From contig CAKPBJ010000014.1 in the NCBI GenBank assembly GCA_934140575.1, positions 1 to 34,769 on the forward strand: DNA of 34,769 nucleotides. Direction: 5' to 3'. This document shows, piece after piece, positions 16,426-24,486 of this stretch (positions are counted from its first letter, which is position 1; each line of letters starts with the position of its first letter). The position numbers and the translations under genes are program-made. Source of the DNA: an uncultured Bacilli bacterium. Lineage in GTDB: Bacteria; Bacillota_I; Bacilli_A; RF39; UBA660. A model generated the notes under the pieces. The model was not told where the DNA came from and ran no database searches. It was given only the letters and a program-made list of their open reading frames with translations.

Positions 16426-17856
16426 ATGAGTAGAAAATTATTATTTAAGAGAAAAATAAATAGATTTATTGAGTTATATATTAATAAAGCAACAGTTGAG
16501 TGGTGTTTTATTTTTGTGTTGATTTTAATTGCTTTTAGTATTTTTAATTTTTTACTTATGCCACAAATAAAATTAAATGGTGGGAAGAAGATTTTTATTA
16601 ATTATAAAGATAAATATAGTGAAAATGGGTTTAAGGCTAGTTTTATGGGAAGAGATTTGACTGAGGATGTTACTAGTCGTGGAAGTGTTAATACTAAGAA
16701 GTTGGGTAAGTATCAAGTTGTTTATACTTTAAAGACTAGATATTTTACTAAGAAAGTAGTTAGAGTTGTTAATGTTGTTGATAGGGAAAAACCTAAGTTA
16801 GATATTGATTCTAGTGATATTTATTTATGCCCTGGTAGTGATGTTGTGCCTAGTAAAGTAAAGGCTTTTGATAATTATGATGGTGATGTATCTAATAAAG
16901 TTAAATATGATATTTCAAAAGATTCAATTACTTATTATGTTTTAGATAGTAGTGGTAATAAGAATAGTGTTACTAAGAAGTTAATTTATAAGGATAATGA
17001 AGGTCCTTCTATTACTTTAAATGATGGGGATTATTTATATTTACATGTTGGGGATGTTTATCATAAGTCTTATAATGTAGTAGATAATTGTAGTGATGAT
17101 GTTTCTGTTAAGATGAAGGGTAATGTTGATACTAGTAAACCTGGAATTTATGATGTTACGTATATTGCGACAGATAAGTCTGGTAATAAAAGTCATGCTA
17201 TACAACATGTTGTAGTTAGTAATGTTAATGCTGATGGGACAATTTATTTGACATTTGATGATGGACCTCGTGAAGGTACTACTAATGTTATTTTAGATAT
17301 TTTAAAAGAAGAAAATATTAAAGCAACTTTCTTTGTAACTAATAGTGGACCTGATTATTTAATTAAAAGAGAGTTTGATGAGGGGCATAGTATTGGACTT
17401 CATTCTAGTAGTCATGATTATAGTATAATTTATACATCAAGTGATAATTTTTATAATGATTTATATTCTGTACAAAATAGAGTGAAAAGAATTACTGGAT
17501 ATGAGTCACATATTATTAGGTTTCCAGGTGGATCTAGTAATACTATTAGTAGAAGATATAGTGAAGGTATAATGAGTTATTTAACTAAAGATGTAGTAGC
17601 TCGTGGATTTAAATATTATGATTGGAATTTATCATCAGGAGATGCTGAGGGAGGACCACATACAGCTGATGAAATAAAGAATAATGTTATTCATGGTTTA
17701 AGAAAAGATAGAACTAATGTTATTTTAATGCATGATATTAAACCATATACTAGAGATGCTTTGAGAGATATAATTAAGTATGGAAAAGAAAATGGATATA
17801 TGTTTGATGTTATAAATATGAATACTGATATGGTAACTCAGCATGTAAATAATTAG
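16426..17856 (+). CDS. Membrane-anchored polysaccharide deacetylase with Ig-like (DUF5011-type) domains
   Basis: Order of parts in 476 residues: basic cytoplasmic start, one membrane segment (about 26-46), a region with two or three immunoglobulin-like repeats of the DUF5011/HYR type (KLGKYQVVYTL, VVDREKPKLDI, KAFDNYDGDVSNKV, VDTSKPGIYDVTYIATDKSG), and a C-terminal NodB deacetylase domain. Catalytic motifs are TFDDGP (residues 276-281, metal-binding and base Asp), HSSSH (326-330), RFPGG, YDWNLSSGDA and ILMHD. All metal ligands are present, so it should be active on cell-surface GlcNAc- or MurNAc-containing polymers, most likely peptidoglycan. It follows the SigK-like gene but has its own vegetative-type promoter and no shared transcript. 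Confidence 0.9.
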   Translation: MSRKLLFKRKINRFIELYINKATVEWCFIFVLILIAFSIFNFLLMPQIKLNGGKKIFINYKDKYSENGFKASFMGRDLTEDVTSRGSVNTKKLGKYQVVYTLKTRYFTKKVVRVVNVVDREKPKLDIDSSDIYLCPGSDVVPSKVKAFDNYDGDVSNKVKYDISKDSITYYVLDSSGNKNSVTKKLIYKDNEGPSITLNDGDYLYLHVGDVYHKSYNVVDNCSDDVSVKMKGNVDTSKPGIYDVTYIATDKSGNKSHAIQHVVVSNVNADGTIYLTFDDGPREGTTNVILDILKEENIKATFFVTNSGPDYLIKREFDEGHSIGLHSSSHDYSIIYTSSDNFYNDLYSVQNRVKRITGYESHIIRFPGGSSNTISRRYSEGIMSYLTKDVVARGFKYYDWNLSSGDAEGGPHTADEIKNNVIHGLRKDRTNVILMHDIKPYTRDALRDIIKYGKENGYMFDVINMNTDMVTQHVNN

Positions 17857-17882
17857 ACAGAATGATTAAATTATTATATAAT
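17854..17882 (+). promoter_or_regulatory. Candidate promoter of yqeG-yqeH
   Basis: tagaca (17854-17859), a 17-base spacer and tataat (17877-17882) overlap the deacetylase stop codon. The start near 17889 would be upstream of ATG 17898 but downstream of ATG 17862, which supports the later start, though it leaves an unusually short leader. Confidence 0.5.
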
Positions 17883-17897
17883 GGTAGTGGTGATGTT

Positions 17898-18416
17898 ATG
17901 GGATTATTTAAACCTAAAATGTATAAAAAAAACATTTTTGAGATAGATTATAATAAACTTAAAGAAGCAGGAATTAAGTGTTTAGTTTTTGATTTAGATA
18001 ATACTTTAGGTTTAATTGATCATAAAAAATGTCCTAGAAATACTAAAAAATTATTAAAAAGTTTACAAGAAGATTTTTTAATATTAATAAGTTCTAATAA
18101 TACTCGTAAGAGAATTACTCCTTATTTAGAGGATTTAGGTATAGGGGGAGTAGCTTGGAGTATGAAACCTTCTACTCGTGGACTTAGAAAGATAAAGAGG
18201 AATTATAATCTTAAGAAAAAAGAAATGTGTATGATAGGGGATCAGATTGTTACTGATATACTTGCGGGAAATAGATTTAAGATTATGACAATTCTAGTTG
18301 ATCCTTTAGGTACTAAGGATTTAAAGATTACAGGAATTAATAGAAAGTTAGAAGCTCGTATTGTTAAGAGATATGAGAAGAAAGAAATATTCGAGAGAGG
18401 TAAATATTATGAGTGA
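17898..18416 (+). CDS. yqeG: YqeG family HAD IIIA-type phosphatase
   Basis: A 172-residue HAD-superfamily phosphatase, conserved in Firmicutes directly upstream of yqeH. Motif I FDLDNTLG carries the nucleophile Asp, motif II is ISSNN, then the lysine in SMKPSTRGL, and motif III/IV GDQIVTDILAGNRF. The physiological substrate is not established, although plant and cyanobacterial relatives of this family act on phosphatidylglycerophosphate. The ATG at 17898 fits family N-termini (a short basic start, then IFEIDYNKLKEAGIK); the ATG at 17862 would add 12 unrelated residues. Its end overlaps yqeH by 8 bases. Confidence 0.9.
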   Translation: MGLFKPKMYKKNIFEIDYNKLKEAGIKCLVFDLDNTLGLIDHKKCPRNTKKLLKSLQEDFLILISSNNTRKRITPYLEDLGIGGVAWSMKPSTRGLRKIKRNYNLKKKEMCMIGDQIVTDILAGNRFKIMTILVDPLGTKDLKITGINRKLEARIVKRYEKKEIFERGKYYE

Positions 18417-19422
18417 TGTTCTAAAACGTTGTAAGGGTTGTGGTGTTGTATTACAAGATCAGAATCTTTTACAAGAAGGTTATACTACTAATTTGGAAAA
18501 TGATATTTGTCAAAGATGTTTTAGAATGAAAAATTATGGTGAATATCAAGTTGTTACTAAATCAAATGATGAGTATTTGAATATATTAAAGGGTGTTGGA
18601 GAGACTAAGGATTTAGTTTTATATATTGCGGATTTATTAAATTTAGAAGAGGATATTGAAACTATTAGAGAACTTATTCCTAATAAGATGATATTAGTAC
18701 TTAATAAGAAAGATGTTCTTCCTAAATCTGTAAAGGAAGAGAAGTTAATTAAATATTTAGAAAATAAAGGGATTAATTTTGAAGAAGTCATTGTAATTTC
18801 TGTTAATAAGAATCTAAATATAGATTATTTATTAAAAAGAATTAAGTATTATCAAACAAGTAAAAATGTTTATGTTGTAGGTCATACTAATGCGGGTAAG
18901 AGTAGTTTAATTAATAAGTTAATTAGTAATTATTCTTCTAATAATCAGGAACTTACAATGAGTCCATTACCTTCAACTACACTTAATTTGGTTAAAATAG
19001 ATATAAATGATCATTTAACATTGATTGATACACCAGGACTTGTAGATAATGGTTCTATATTAAATAGAGTAGATGCTTCTATGGTTAAGAAAATATCTCC
19101 TAGGAAAGAAATTAAACCACGTACATATCAATTAAGAAAAAATCAATCTATTATTATTGAAGATTTAATTAGAATTGACTATGTAGAAGGGGAAAAGAAT
19201 AGTTTTACTTTATTTGTATCTAATGATTTAAAAGTTAAGAGGTTACTTAATTTATTTAATAATGATGAATTAAAAGATAAAAATAAATTTACTTATGAAA
19301 TGAAGTATGATGAAGATTTAGTTATAAATGGATTAGGGTTTGTTAAGATTGTTAATAAGGGTATAGTTGATGTTTATATTGATAAAGATATAGATGTATA
19401 CACAAGAAGAAGTTTAATTTAA
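18409..19422 (+). CDS. yqeH: Ribosome biogenesis GTPase YqeH
   Basis: Circularly permuted GTPase needed for 30S subunit maturation. The 337-residue protein starts with a zinc-finger of two pairs of cysteines (CKGC and CQRC), then the GTPase motifs in permuted order: G4 NKKD, then G1 GHTNAGKSS, G2 region and G3 DTPG, followed by a C-terminal RNA-binding region. Start at ATG 18409 is fixed by ribosome site gagagagg 8 bases upstream and by the zinc-finger; an earlier in-frame TTG at 18361 lies inside yqeG. In Bacillus, aroE, yhbY, nadD and others follow; here a terminator follows at once. Confidence 0.94.
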   Translation: MSDVLKRCKGCGVVLQDQNLLQEGYTTNLENDICQRCFRMKNYGEYQVVTKSNDEYLNILKGVGETKDLVLYIADLLNLEEDIETIRELIPNKMILVLNKKDVLPKSVKEEKLIKYLENKGINFEEVIVISVNKNLNIDYLLKRIKYYQTSKNVYVVGHTNAGKSSLINKLISNYSSNNQELTMSPLPSTTLNLVKIDINDHLTLIDTPGLVDNGSILNRVDASMVKKISPRKEIKPRTYQLRKNQSIIIEDLIRIDYVEGEKNSFTLFVSNDLKVKRLLNLFNNDELKDKNKFTYEMKYDEDLVINGLGFVKIVNKGIVDVYIDKDIDVYTRRSLI

Positions 19423-19430
19423 GCTATAAA

Positions 19431-19458
19431 AAAAACAGATATTTTTTATCTGTTTTTT
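19431..19458. terminator. Bidirectional terminator between yqeH and the LysR gene
   Basis: An 11-bp stem aaaaacagata (19431-19441) with tatctgttttt (19447-19457) and loop ttttt, with A- and T-runs on both sides. It overlaps the last codons of the - strand LysR gene. Confidence 0.85.
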
Positions 19459-20339
19459 GTTTTTTCTTTGATAAAATTTATAAAGTTTTTTGCAACCTGA
19501 CTCTTATTATCAGAGTCCCATACTAGGCCTAGATATTTATTTTTTAATTTAATATTTGATTCTAGTTTAAATAGTTTTTTTTCTTCTAATTCATTTTTTA
19601 TATACTCTTCTGTAAATAATCCTATACCAAAACCATTAAGAGTAAAATCTTTAACAATAAGCTCTCCAGTAAATTCCATTTTAGGATGTAGTTTTATATT
19701 ATTTTGTATGCAGTAATCATCTAGTCTTTTTCTAGTAGTAGACCCTTTTGATAGGAGAAGAAGTGGTATAGTTTCTAGACTATTATTATTGATTTTTGTT
19801 TCTTTATATTCATTTAAATTATTTACTGCGAAACAGTCATGTAAGTCCGTTAACTTATATGTTTTAAATTTAGGGGGGATTTTATTTGGAAGTGTTGTTA
19901 TTAGGGTATCTATTAGACCCATTCTTGTTTTTCTTATCAAGTCTTGTGTTTTTCCTGTTGTGATTTGTATTTTTATCTTTGGATAATTTTCATGGAATTC
20001 TTTTATATAGGGCATTAATATTTCATGAAGTATAATTTTACTTGTACCGATGCTTAATGTTCCTACTTCCATGTTTGTTAGTGTTTTTAAATCATTTTCT
20101 GCAGAATATATTAATTCCATAGAATCTTTTATTTTTTTATAAAGCATTTCTCCAGTTTCTGTTAATTCGACTCCATCTCTTTTTCTTATAAATAAATTTG
20201 TATTAGTTTGTTCTTCTAATGTCTTAATTGATTTACTAATAGCTGGTTGACTAATTAATAGTTCATTTGCGGCACGTGATATGTTTTCGTTTTTCGCAAC
20301 ATAGTAAAATATTTTATATAATTCTAAATTAATATTCAT
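19446..20339 (-). CDS. LysR family transcriptional regulator 1
   Basis: A 297-residue LysR-type regulator. The N-terminal winged helix-turn-helix shows YYVAKNENISRAANELLISQ and PAISKSIKTLEEQ, followed by LFIRKRDGVELTETGEMLY and the linker helix; the rest is a periplasmic-binding-like effector domain (LSIGTSKIILHEILMPYI, GLIDTLITTLPN). The effector is unknown. It is transcribed away from mraZ across about 290 bases and no metabolic operon lies beside it. Its own leader holds a 9-bp dyad that may be its operator. It is a paralogue of the LysR gene at 32851, of identical length. Start ATG 20339 has aaggag 6 bases upstream. Confidence 0.93.
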   Translation of the reverse strand: MNINLELYKIFYYVAKNENISRAANELLISQPAISKSIKTLEEQTNTNLFIRKRDGVELTETGEMLYKKIKDSMELIYSAENDLKTLTNMEVGTLSIGTSKIILHEILMPYIKEFHENYPKIKIQITTGKTQDLIRKTRMGLIDTLITTLPNKIPPKFKTYKLTDLHDCFAVNNLNEYKETKINNNSLETIPLLLLSKGSTTRKRLDDYCIQNNIKLHPKMEFTGELIVKDFTLNGFGIGLFTEEYIKNELEEKKLFKLESNIKLKNKYLGLVWDSDNKSQVAKNFINFIKEKTKNR

Positions 20340-20353
20340 AGTTTACTCCTTTT

Positions 20354-20374
20354 AATATAACAGCTTGTTATATT
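20354..20374. promoter_or_regulatory. Inverted repeat, candidate LysR operator
   Basis: aatataaca (20354-20362) and tgttatatt (20366-20374) form a perfect 9-bp dyad around gct. It contains ATAA-N7-TTAT and so the T-N11-A core typical of LysR-type sites. It lies just downstream of the predicted - strand promoter of the LysR gene, a position suited to autorepression. Confidence 0.55.
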
Positions 20375-20397
20375 TGGTATTCTAAATATACGTGTTA

Positions 20398-20406
20398 ATT
20401 ATATCA
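20398..20406 (-). promoter_or_regulatory. Extended -10 promoter of LysR gene 1
   Basis: Read on the - strand, tgatataat gives TATAAT (20403-20398) with a TGn extension. No good -35 is seen. Confidence 0.55.
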
Positions 20407-20510
20407 TATTATTATTTTTGTAGACTAATATCTTTTTATAAAAAATTAAAAATTAGAATTAGAAATAAAAATTTATAAATATAAAATAGTCAAGTTAAAA
20501 TGATTATTTT

Positions 20511-20530
20511 TTTGTAAATTTTTGTAAATT
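20511..20530 (+). repeat. Perfect 10-bp tandem repeat upstream of mraZ
   Basis: tttgtaaatt occurs twice head to tail (20511-20520, 20521-20530), followed by a degenerate third copy tgtgtgaaat. It sits about 50 bases upstream of the mraZ -10 region; helical-turn spacing fits a protein-binding site, but the AT-rich composition also allows chance. Confidence 0.5.
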
Positions 20531-20554
20531 TGTGTGAAATATTTTTTATGTTTA

Positions 20555-20587
20555 TTTACTTTTAAACTGATGTTATTGTAATATAAT
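20555..20587 (+). promoter_or_regulatory. Promoter region of the mraZ operon
   Basis: A consensus TATAAT at 20582-20587 overlaps an alternative -10, taatat (20579-20584), which lies 18 bases from tttact (20555-20560). Either predicts a start just before or within the MraZ boxes. Confidence 0.5.
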
Positions 20588-20593
20588 AATAAG

Positions 20594-20622
20594 TAGTGGT
20601 TGATTGTGGTGAAAAGTGGGGG
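20594..20622 (+). promoter_or_regulatory. Three MraZ-binding boxes (operator)
   Basis: GTGG occurs at 20596-20599, 20606-20609 and 20616-20619, exactly 10 bases apart, between the promoter and the mraZ start. Direct GTGG/TGGG repeats with 10-bp spacing are the known MraZ operator in several bacteria. The third box also overlaps the mraZ ribosome site. Confidence 0.8.
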
Positions 20623-20628
20623 ATTAAT

Positions 20629-21066
20629 ATGTTTATTGGTGAATATCATCATACTATTGATGATAAGGGAAGATTAATTATTCCTACTAAGTTTAGAGAT
20701 GAGCTTGGTAATAGTTTTATTATTACTCGTGGGATTGAGAATTGTCTTTATGTTTATTCTAGTGATAGTTGGAATAGTATTTGCAATAAACTTAATTCTT
20801 TACCTTTTACTAGGAAGGATGCGAGAAACTTTAATCGTTTCTTTATGTCAGGTGCTACTTGTGTAGAATTGGATAAACAAGGAAGAGTTAATGTGACTTC
20901 TCCACTTATTGAATATGCTAATCTTTTAAAGGATTGTGTAATAATTGGTGCTGGAGATAGATTAGAGATTTGGTCACAAGAAGCTTGGGATGAGTTTTTC
21001 AATTCTTCTAAGGACAATATGTCTGACATAGCTGAGAATTTATTTAATGAGAGTGTGAGTTTATGA
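20629..21066 (+). CDS. mraZ: Transcriptional regulator MraZ
   Basis: A 145-residue protein with two SpoVT-AbrB-type DNA-binding halves, each with a D-x-x-G-R motif: DDKGRLIIPTKFRDEL near the start and DKQGRVNVTSPLIEYANL in the second half. MraZ forms a ring and controls its own division and cell wall operon through direct repeats, which are seen just upstream. ATG 20629 gives the standard family start MFIGEYHHTIDDKGR; the earlier GTG at 20596 lies in the first MraZ box. The end overlaps rsmH by 4 bases (ATGA). Confidence 0.97.
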   Translation: MFIGEYHHTIDDKGRLIIPTKFRDELGNSFIITRGIENCLYVYSSDSWNSICNKLNSLPFTRKDARNFNRFFMSGATCVELDKQGRVNVTSPLIEYANLLKDCVIIGAGDRLEIWSQEAWDEFFNSSKDNMSDIAENLFNESVSL

Positions 21067-21992
21067 CAAAACATGTGAGCGTTTTACTTCAGGAATCTAT
21101 TTCCTCCCTAAATTTATTAGAAAATAGTGTTGTGGTGGATGCTACTCTAGGCTATGGTGGACATAGTAGTAACATCTTGGAGAGAATAAGTAAGGGGTAT
21201 TTATTCGCCTTTGATCAGGATAGTGAAGCTATTCGGTATAGTACTGATAGACTTAGTTCTATCGGTACTAACTTCACTATCATAAAAAGTAACTTTGTTA
21301 ATATGAAAGAAGAATTAGAAAAAAGAGGTATTAATAAAGTTGATGCAGTATTATTTGATCTTGGTGTTAGTTCTCCGCAATTAGATGACGAAAGTCGAGG
21401 ATTTTCGTTTCATAACGATGCTAGACTTGATATGAGAATGGATAGAGATCAAAAATTAAGTGCTTATGAAGTTGTTAATGAATATAGTGAACAGGATTTA
21501 GCAAGAATATTTTATAAGTACGGTGAAGATAAATTTTCTAAGAGTGTTGCGAGAAGAATAGTTGAATATCGTAAAGAAAAACCAATTGAAACAACGCTTG
21601 AGCTTGTAGAAGTTATTAAAAGTGGTGTTCCAATGAAGTATAGGATTAATAAACATCCAGCTAGACAGATATTTCAAGCTATTAGAATTGAGGTTAATCA
21701 TGAATTAGATGTTATTGAACCTGCACTTTCACAAGCATTAGAACTTTTAAATGTTGGTGGAAGAGTTGCGGTTATTACATTTCATTCATTAGAAGATAGA
21801 TTAGTTAAGAATTATTTTAAAGAGATGACTAAAATAGATGATAAGGTAAAAGGAATGCCTAATATTCCAGATGAGTACTTACCTGATTTTAAATTAGTTG
21901 TTAATAAAGCTATAATTCCTAGTGATAGTGAGATTGAAAATAATCCAAGAGCTAGAAGTTCTAAACTTAGAGTAATTGAGAGAATAAAATAG
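21063..21992 (+). CDS. rsmH: 16S rRNA (cytosine-1402-N4) methyltransferase RsmH (MraW)
   Basis: S-adenosylmethionine-dependent methylation of C1402 in the decoding centre of 16S rRNA. The 309-residue protein begins KHVSVLLQESI and has the SAM-binding motif VVDATLGYGGHSSNIL, then AVLFDLGVSSPQLDD, RGFSF and LDMRMD, all RsmH signatures, and the C-terminal GRVAVITFHSLEDRLVK. Length is normal. Translation is coupled to mraZ by the ATGA overlap, as is usual in this cluster. Confidence 0.97.
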   Translation: MTKHVSVLLQESISSLNLLENSVVVDATLGYGGHSSNILERISKGYLFAFDQDSEAIRYSTDRLSSIGTNFTIIKSNFVNMKEELEKRGINKVDAVLFDLGVSSPQLDDESRGFSFHNDARLDMRMDRDQKLSAYEVVNEYSEQDLARIFYKYGEDKFSKSVARRIVEYRKEKPIETTLELVEVIKSGVPMKYRINKHPARQIFQAIRIEVNHELDVIEPALSQALELLNVGGRVAVITFHSLEDRLVKNYFKEMTKIDDKVKGMPNIPDEYLPDFKLVVNKAIIPSDSEIENNPRARSSKLRVIERIK

Positions 21993-22006
21993 GAGAGATG
22001 AAAAGA

Positions 22007-22309
22007 ATGAAAAGGAAAGTTAAAAAGAGATATAAAGTTTCAAAGTTTGAAAGACTTATTTATACGTTAGCTGTTTTTTTACTTGTAATTTCTCCAATTT
22101 CAATTGTTTTTTCTAAGGCTACTTTGTCACAGATAAATTTTGAGGTTGAGCAACAGAAAGAACAAATAGAAGAGCAACAAAAGACTAATGAGTCACTTGC
22201 AATGACAATTGATGAGTTGGCTTCTTTGACTAAGATTCAGGAAGTTGCAGAACAACAGGGTTTGAGTTATAATAATGATAATATAAAGACTGTAACAGAA
22301 GATAATTAG
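22007..22309 (+). CDS. ftsL: Cell division protein FtsL
   Basis: A 100-residue bitopic protein: a very basic cytoplasmic start, one membrane segment (about 16-36), then a heptad-rich coiled coil (INFEVEQQKEQIEEQQ) and a conserved-style end EVAEQQGL. It joins FtsQ and the septal transpeptidase in the divisome. The ribosome site aggagag (21991-21997) directly touches the ATG at 21998, so the ATG at 22007, 9-11 bases downstream, is the better start. FtsL sequences are poorly conserved; the call depends mostly on architecture and on the place between rsmH and the PBP gene. Confidence 0.88.
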   Translation: MKRKVKKRYKVSKFERLIYTLAVFLLVISPISIVFSKATLSQINFEVEQQKEQIEEQQKTNESLAMTIDELASLTKIQEVAEQQGLSYNNDNIKTVTEDN

Positions 22310-22323
22310 TAGGAAGTGATATC

Positions 22324-24486
22324 TTGAAAAAACGTAAGAAGGGAAATAATATTAAGTATTCTAGAGTAATAGTATTTATTTCTCTTCTTTTATTTTGCTT
22401 TATGATACTTAGAGTTGTTCAACTTGGATTATCTACAAATATAGATGGTATTAATTTAAAGAAACTTGCTAGTCAAAGAGTTACTAAAACTGATGTTATT
22501 TCTGCTAAGCGTGGAACAATATATTCTAGTGATGGGGATGCTCTTGCTCAAAATGTTTCTTCTTATAAACTTATTGCTTATTTGGATAGTAGTCGTACTA
22601 CTAATAAGAAAAAGCCTCAACATGTTGTTGATAAGGAAAAGACTGCTGATTTACTTGCTCCTATTCTTGGAATGGAGAAGGATGAGATTCTTTCAATACT
22701 TAGTAAGAAGGGAGTTTATCAAGTAGAGTTTGGAAGTAAAGGTAAGGGACTTAATGAACTTACTAAAAAGAAGATTGAGGATTTAAATTTACCAGGATTA
22801 GATTTTATTGAAACATTTAAAAGATATTATCCTAAGGGACAGTTTGCATCTTATACTATAGGGTATGCTAAGGGTAATGGTGATGAGGATTCTACTATTA
22901 CTGGTGAGATGGGAATTGAGAAACAGTATGATTCTATTTTAAAGGGAAAAGATGGTTACGTTACTTATCAGAAGGATAGAAAAGGATATAAAATAGCTGA
23001 TACTCCTGTTATGACTAAGGATGCAGAGCAGGGAAAAGATATTTATTTGACTATTGATTCTAATATTCAATTTTTTGTTGAACAGGCATTAAATAATAGT
23101 GATAAAGATTATGATTGGGAATGGTTTCATATAACTTTATTGGATGCGAAGACTGGGGCTGTTCTTGCGACTGCTTCTAGTCCTAGTTTTGATCCTAATG
23201 TTAGAAATATTACTAATTATTTGGATTTGATGTGTCAGAGTCCATATGAACCTGGTTCTACTATGAAGACTTTTACTTATATGGCTGCTATGGAAAATGG
23301 TGTTTATAATGGATCTGAAACATATAAGTCTGGTGTTTATGTAACGAATGATGGTACTGAGATTGGTGACTGGAATAGAAATGGATGGGGTGTTATTTCT
23401 TATGATAAGGGATATGCTTTATCTAGTAATGTTGGTGTTATTAATTTAATTAAAAATCATATGGATAGTGTAATGCTTAGACAGTATTTTAAAAAGCTTG
23501 GGTTTGGAAAGAAGACAGGTATTTCTATTCCTAATGAGAGCACTGGTAGTTTAGGTTTTAAATATGAAACAGAGATTTATAATGCTGGGTTTGGACAAGG
23601 TATTACTACGACACCAATTCAAAATGTTAAGGCTATGACTCCTCTTACTAATGATGGAATGTTACTTGAACCATTTGTTATTTCTAAGATTGTAGATAGT
23701 GAAACAGGCGAGGTTGTTATTGAAAATAAACGTACTGAGATTGAAAGGGTTGCATCTACTGATACAGTTAATAAGATGAAACAATTAATGGATGATACTG
23801 TTAATGGTATTGGAAATACTGGTAGTGGATATAGAATAGATAGTGGTAAGCTTATTGGTAAGACAGGTACTGCTCAGATTGCTAATGAAAAAGGTGGAGG
23901 ATATTTATCTGGAAAAGAAGATATAATTTCTTCATTTTCGGGAATTTATCCTAAAGATGATCCTGAGGTTATAATATATGCTTCTGTAAAAAGACCATCT
24001 GGTGGTTCTCAAAAACCTATTAGTAATGCTATTAAAGAGATTGTTAATAATATTTCTAAATATTATGGTCATGATAATGAAGAAAATGATAATTCTTTAA
24101 AAATAAATGATTATTCTGTTCCTAATTTTACTAATAAAAAGTTGGATAAGGTTAAGAGTATGCTTGATAGTAGTTCTATAAAATATGTTGTACTTGGTAA
24201 TGGAGATAAAGTAGTAAAACAAAGTCCTAGTAAGGGAGATGTTATTACTACAAATGATACTATTTATTTAATAACAAATGATACTAATATTACGGTTCCG
24301 AATGTTGTTGGATTATCATCTAAAGTTGCTAAGAGTGTATTACAAAATCTTGGTATTAAAGTTAATTTAGATGGTGTTGGGTATGTAACTAGTCAGTCTG
24401 TGTCTGAGGGAACTACTATTACTAATGGTATGGAAATAATGCTTACTCTTAATCCTAAGTATTCTTTGGAGGATGGAAATGGATAG
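22324..24486 (+). CDS. ftsI: Class B penicillin-binding protein (FtsI/PBP2B/SpoVD-like) with PASTA domains
   Basis: Septal peptidoglycan transpeptidase of 720 residues. Order: basic start, membrane anchor (about 12-32), dimerisation domain with SAKRGTIYSSDGDALA, transpeptidase domain with the three motifs S312-x-x-K315 (EPGSTMKTF), S367-x-N369 (SSNVG) and K513-T-G (GKTGTAQ), then two C-terminal PASTA domains (from about 597: YSVPNFTNKKLDKVKSML and TVPNVVGLSSKVAKSVL). It starts with TTG 22324, supported by ribosome site aggaag after the ftsL stop. Position after ftsL indicates the vegetative septal enzyme; PASTA domains are also found in SpoVD. The end overlaps the next gene by 8 bases. Confidence 0.95.
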   Translation: MKKRKKGNNIKYSRVIVFISLLLFCFMILRVVQLGLSTNIDGINLKKLASQRVTKTDVISAKRGTIYSSDGDALAQNVSSYKLIAYLDSSRTTNKKKPQHVVDKEKTADLLAPILGMEKDEILSILSKKGVYQVEFGSKGKGLNELTKKKIEDLNLPGLDFIETFKRYYPKGQFASYTIGYAKGNGDEDSTITGEMGIEKQYDSILKGKDGYVTYQKDRKGYKIADTPVMTKDAEQGKDIYLTIDSNIQFFVEQALNNSDKDYDWEWFHITLLDAKTGAVLATASSPSFDPNVRNITNYLDLMCQSPYEPGSTMKTFTYMAAMENGVYNGSETYKSGVYVTNDGTEIGDWNRNGWGVISYDKGYALSSNVGVINLIKNHMDSVMLRQYFKKLGFGKKTGISIPNESTGSLGFKYETEIYNAGFGQGITTTPIQNVKAMTPLTNDGMLLEPFVISKIVDSETGEVVIENKRTEIERVASTDTVNKMKQLMDDTVNGIGNTGSGYRIDSGKLIGKTGTAQIANEKGGGYLSGKEDIISSFSGIYPKDDPEVIIYASVKRPSGGSQKPISNAIKEIVNNISKYYGHDNEENDNSLKINDYSVPNFTNKKLDKVKSMLDSSSIKYVVLGNGDKVVKQSPSKGDVITTNDTIYLITNDTNITVPNVVGLSSKVAKSVLQNLGIKVNLDGVGYVTSQSVSEGTTITNGMEIMLTLNPKYSLEDGNG

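Noticed and set aside
20340..20628. Riboswitch or small RNA in the longest gap
   Set aside because: No conserved riboswitch core or extended structure is apparent; the gap is explained by two promoters, a dyad, the tandem repeat and MraZ boxes.
22466..22726. Leu-rich + strand frame inside the PBP gene
   Set aside because: It is an alternative frame of a well-supported PBP and has no signals of its own.
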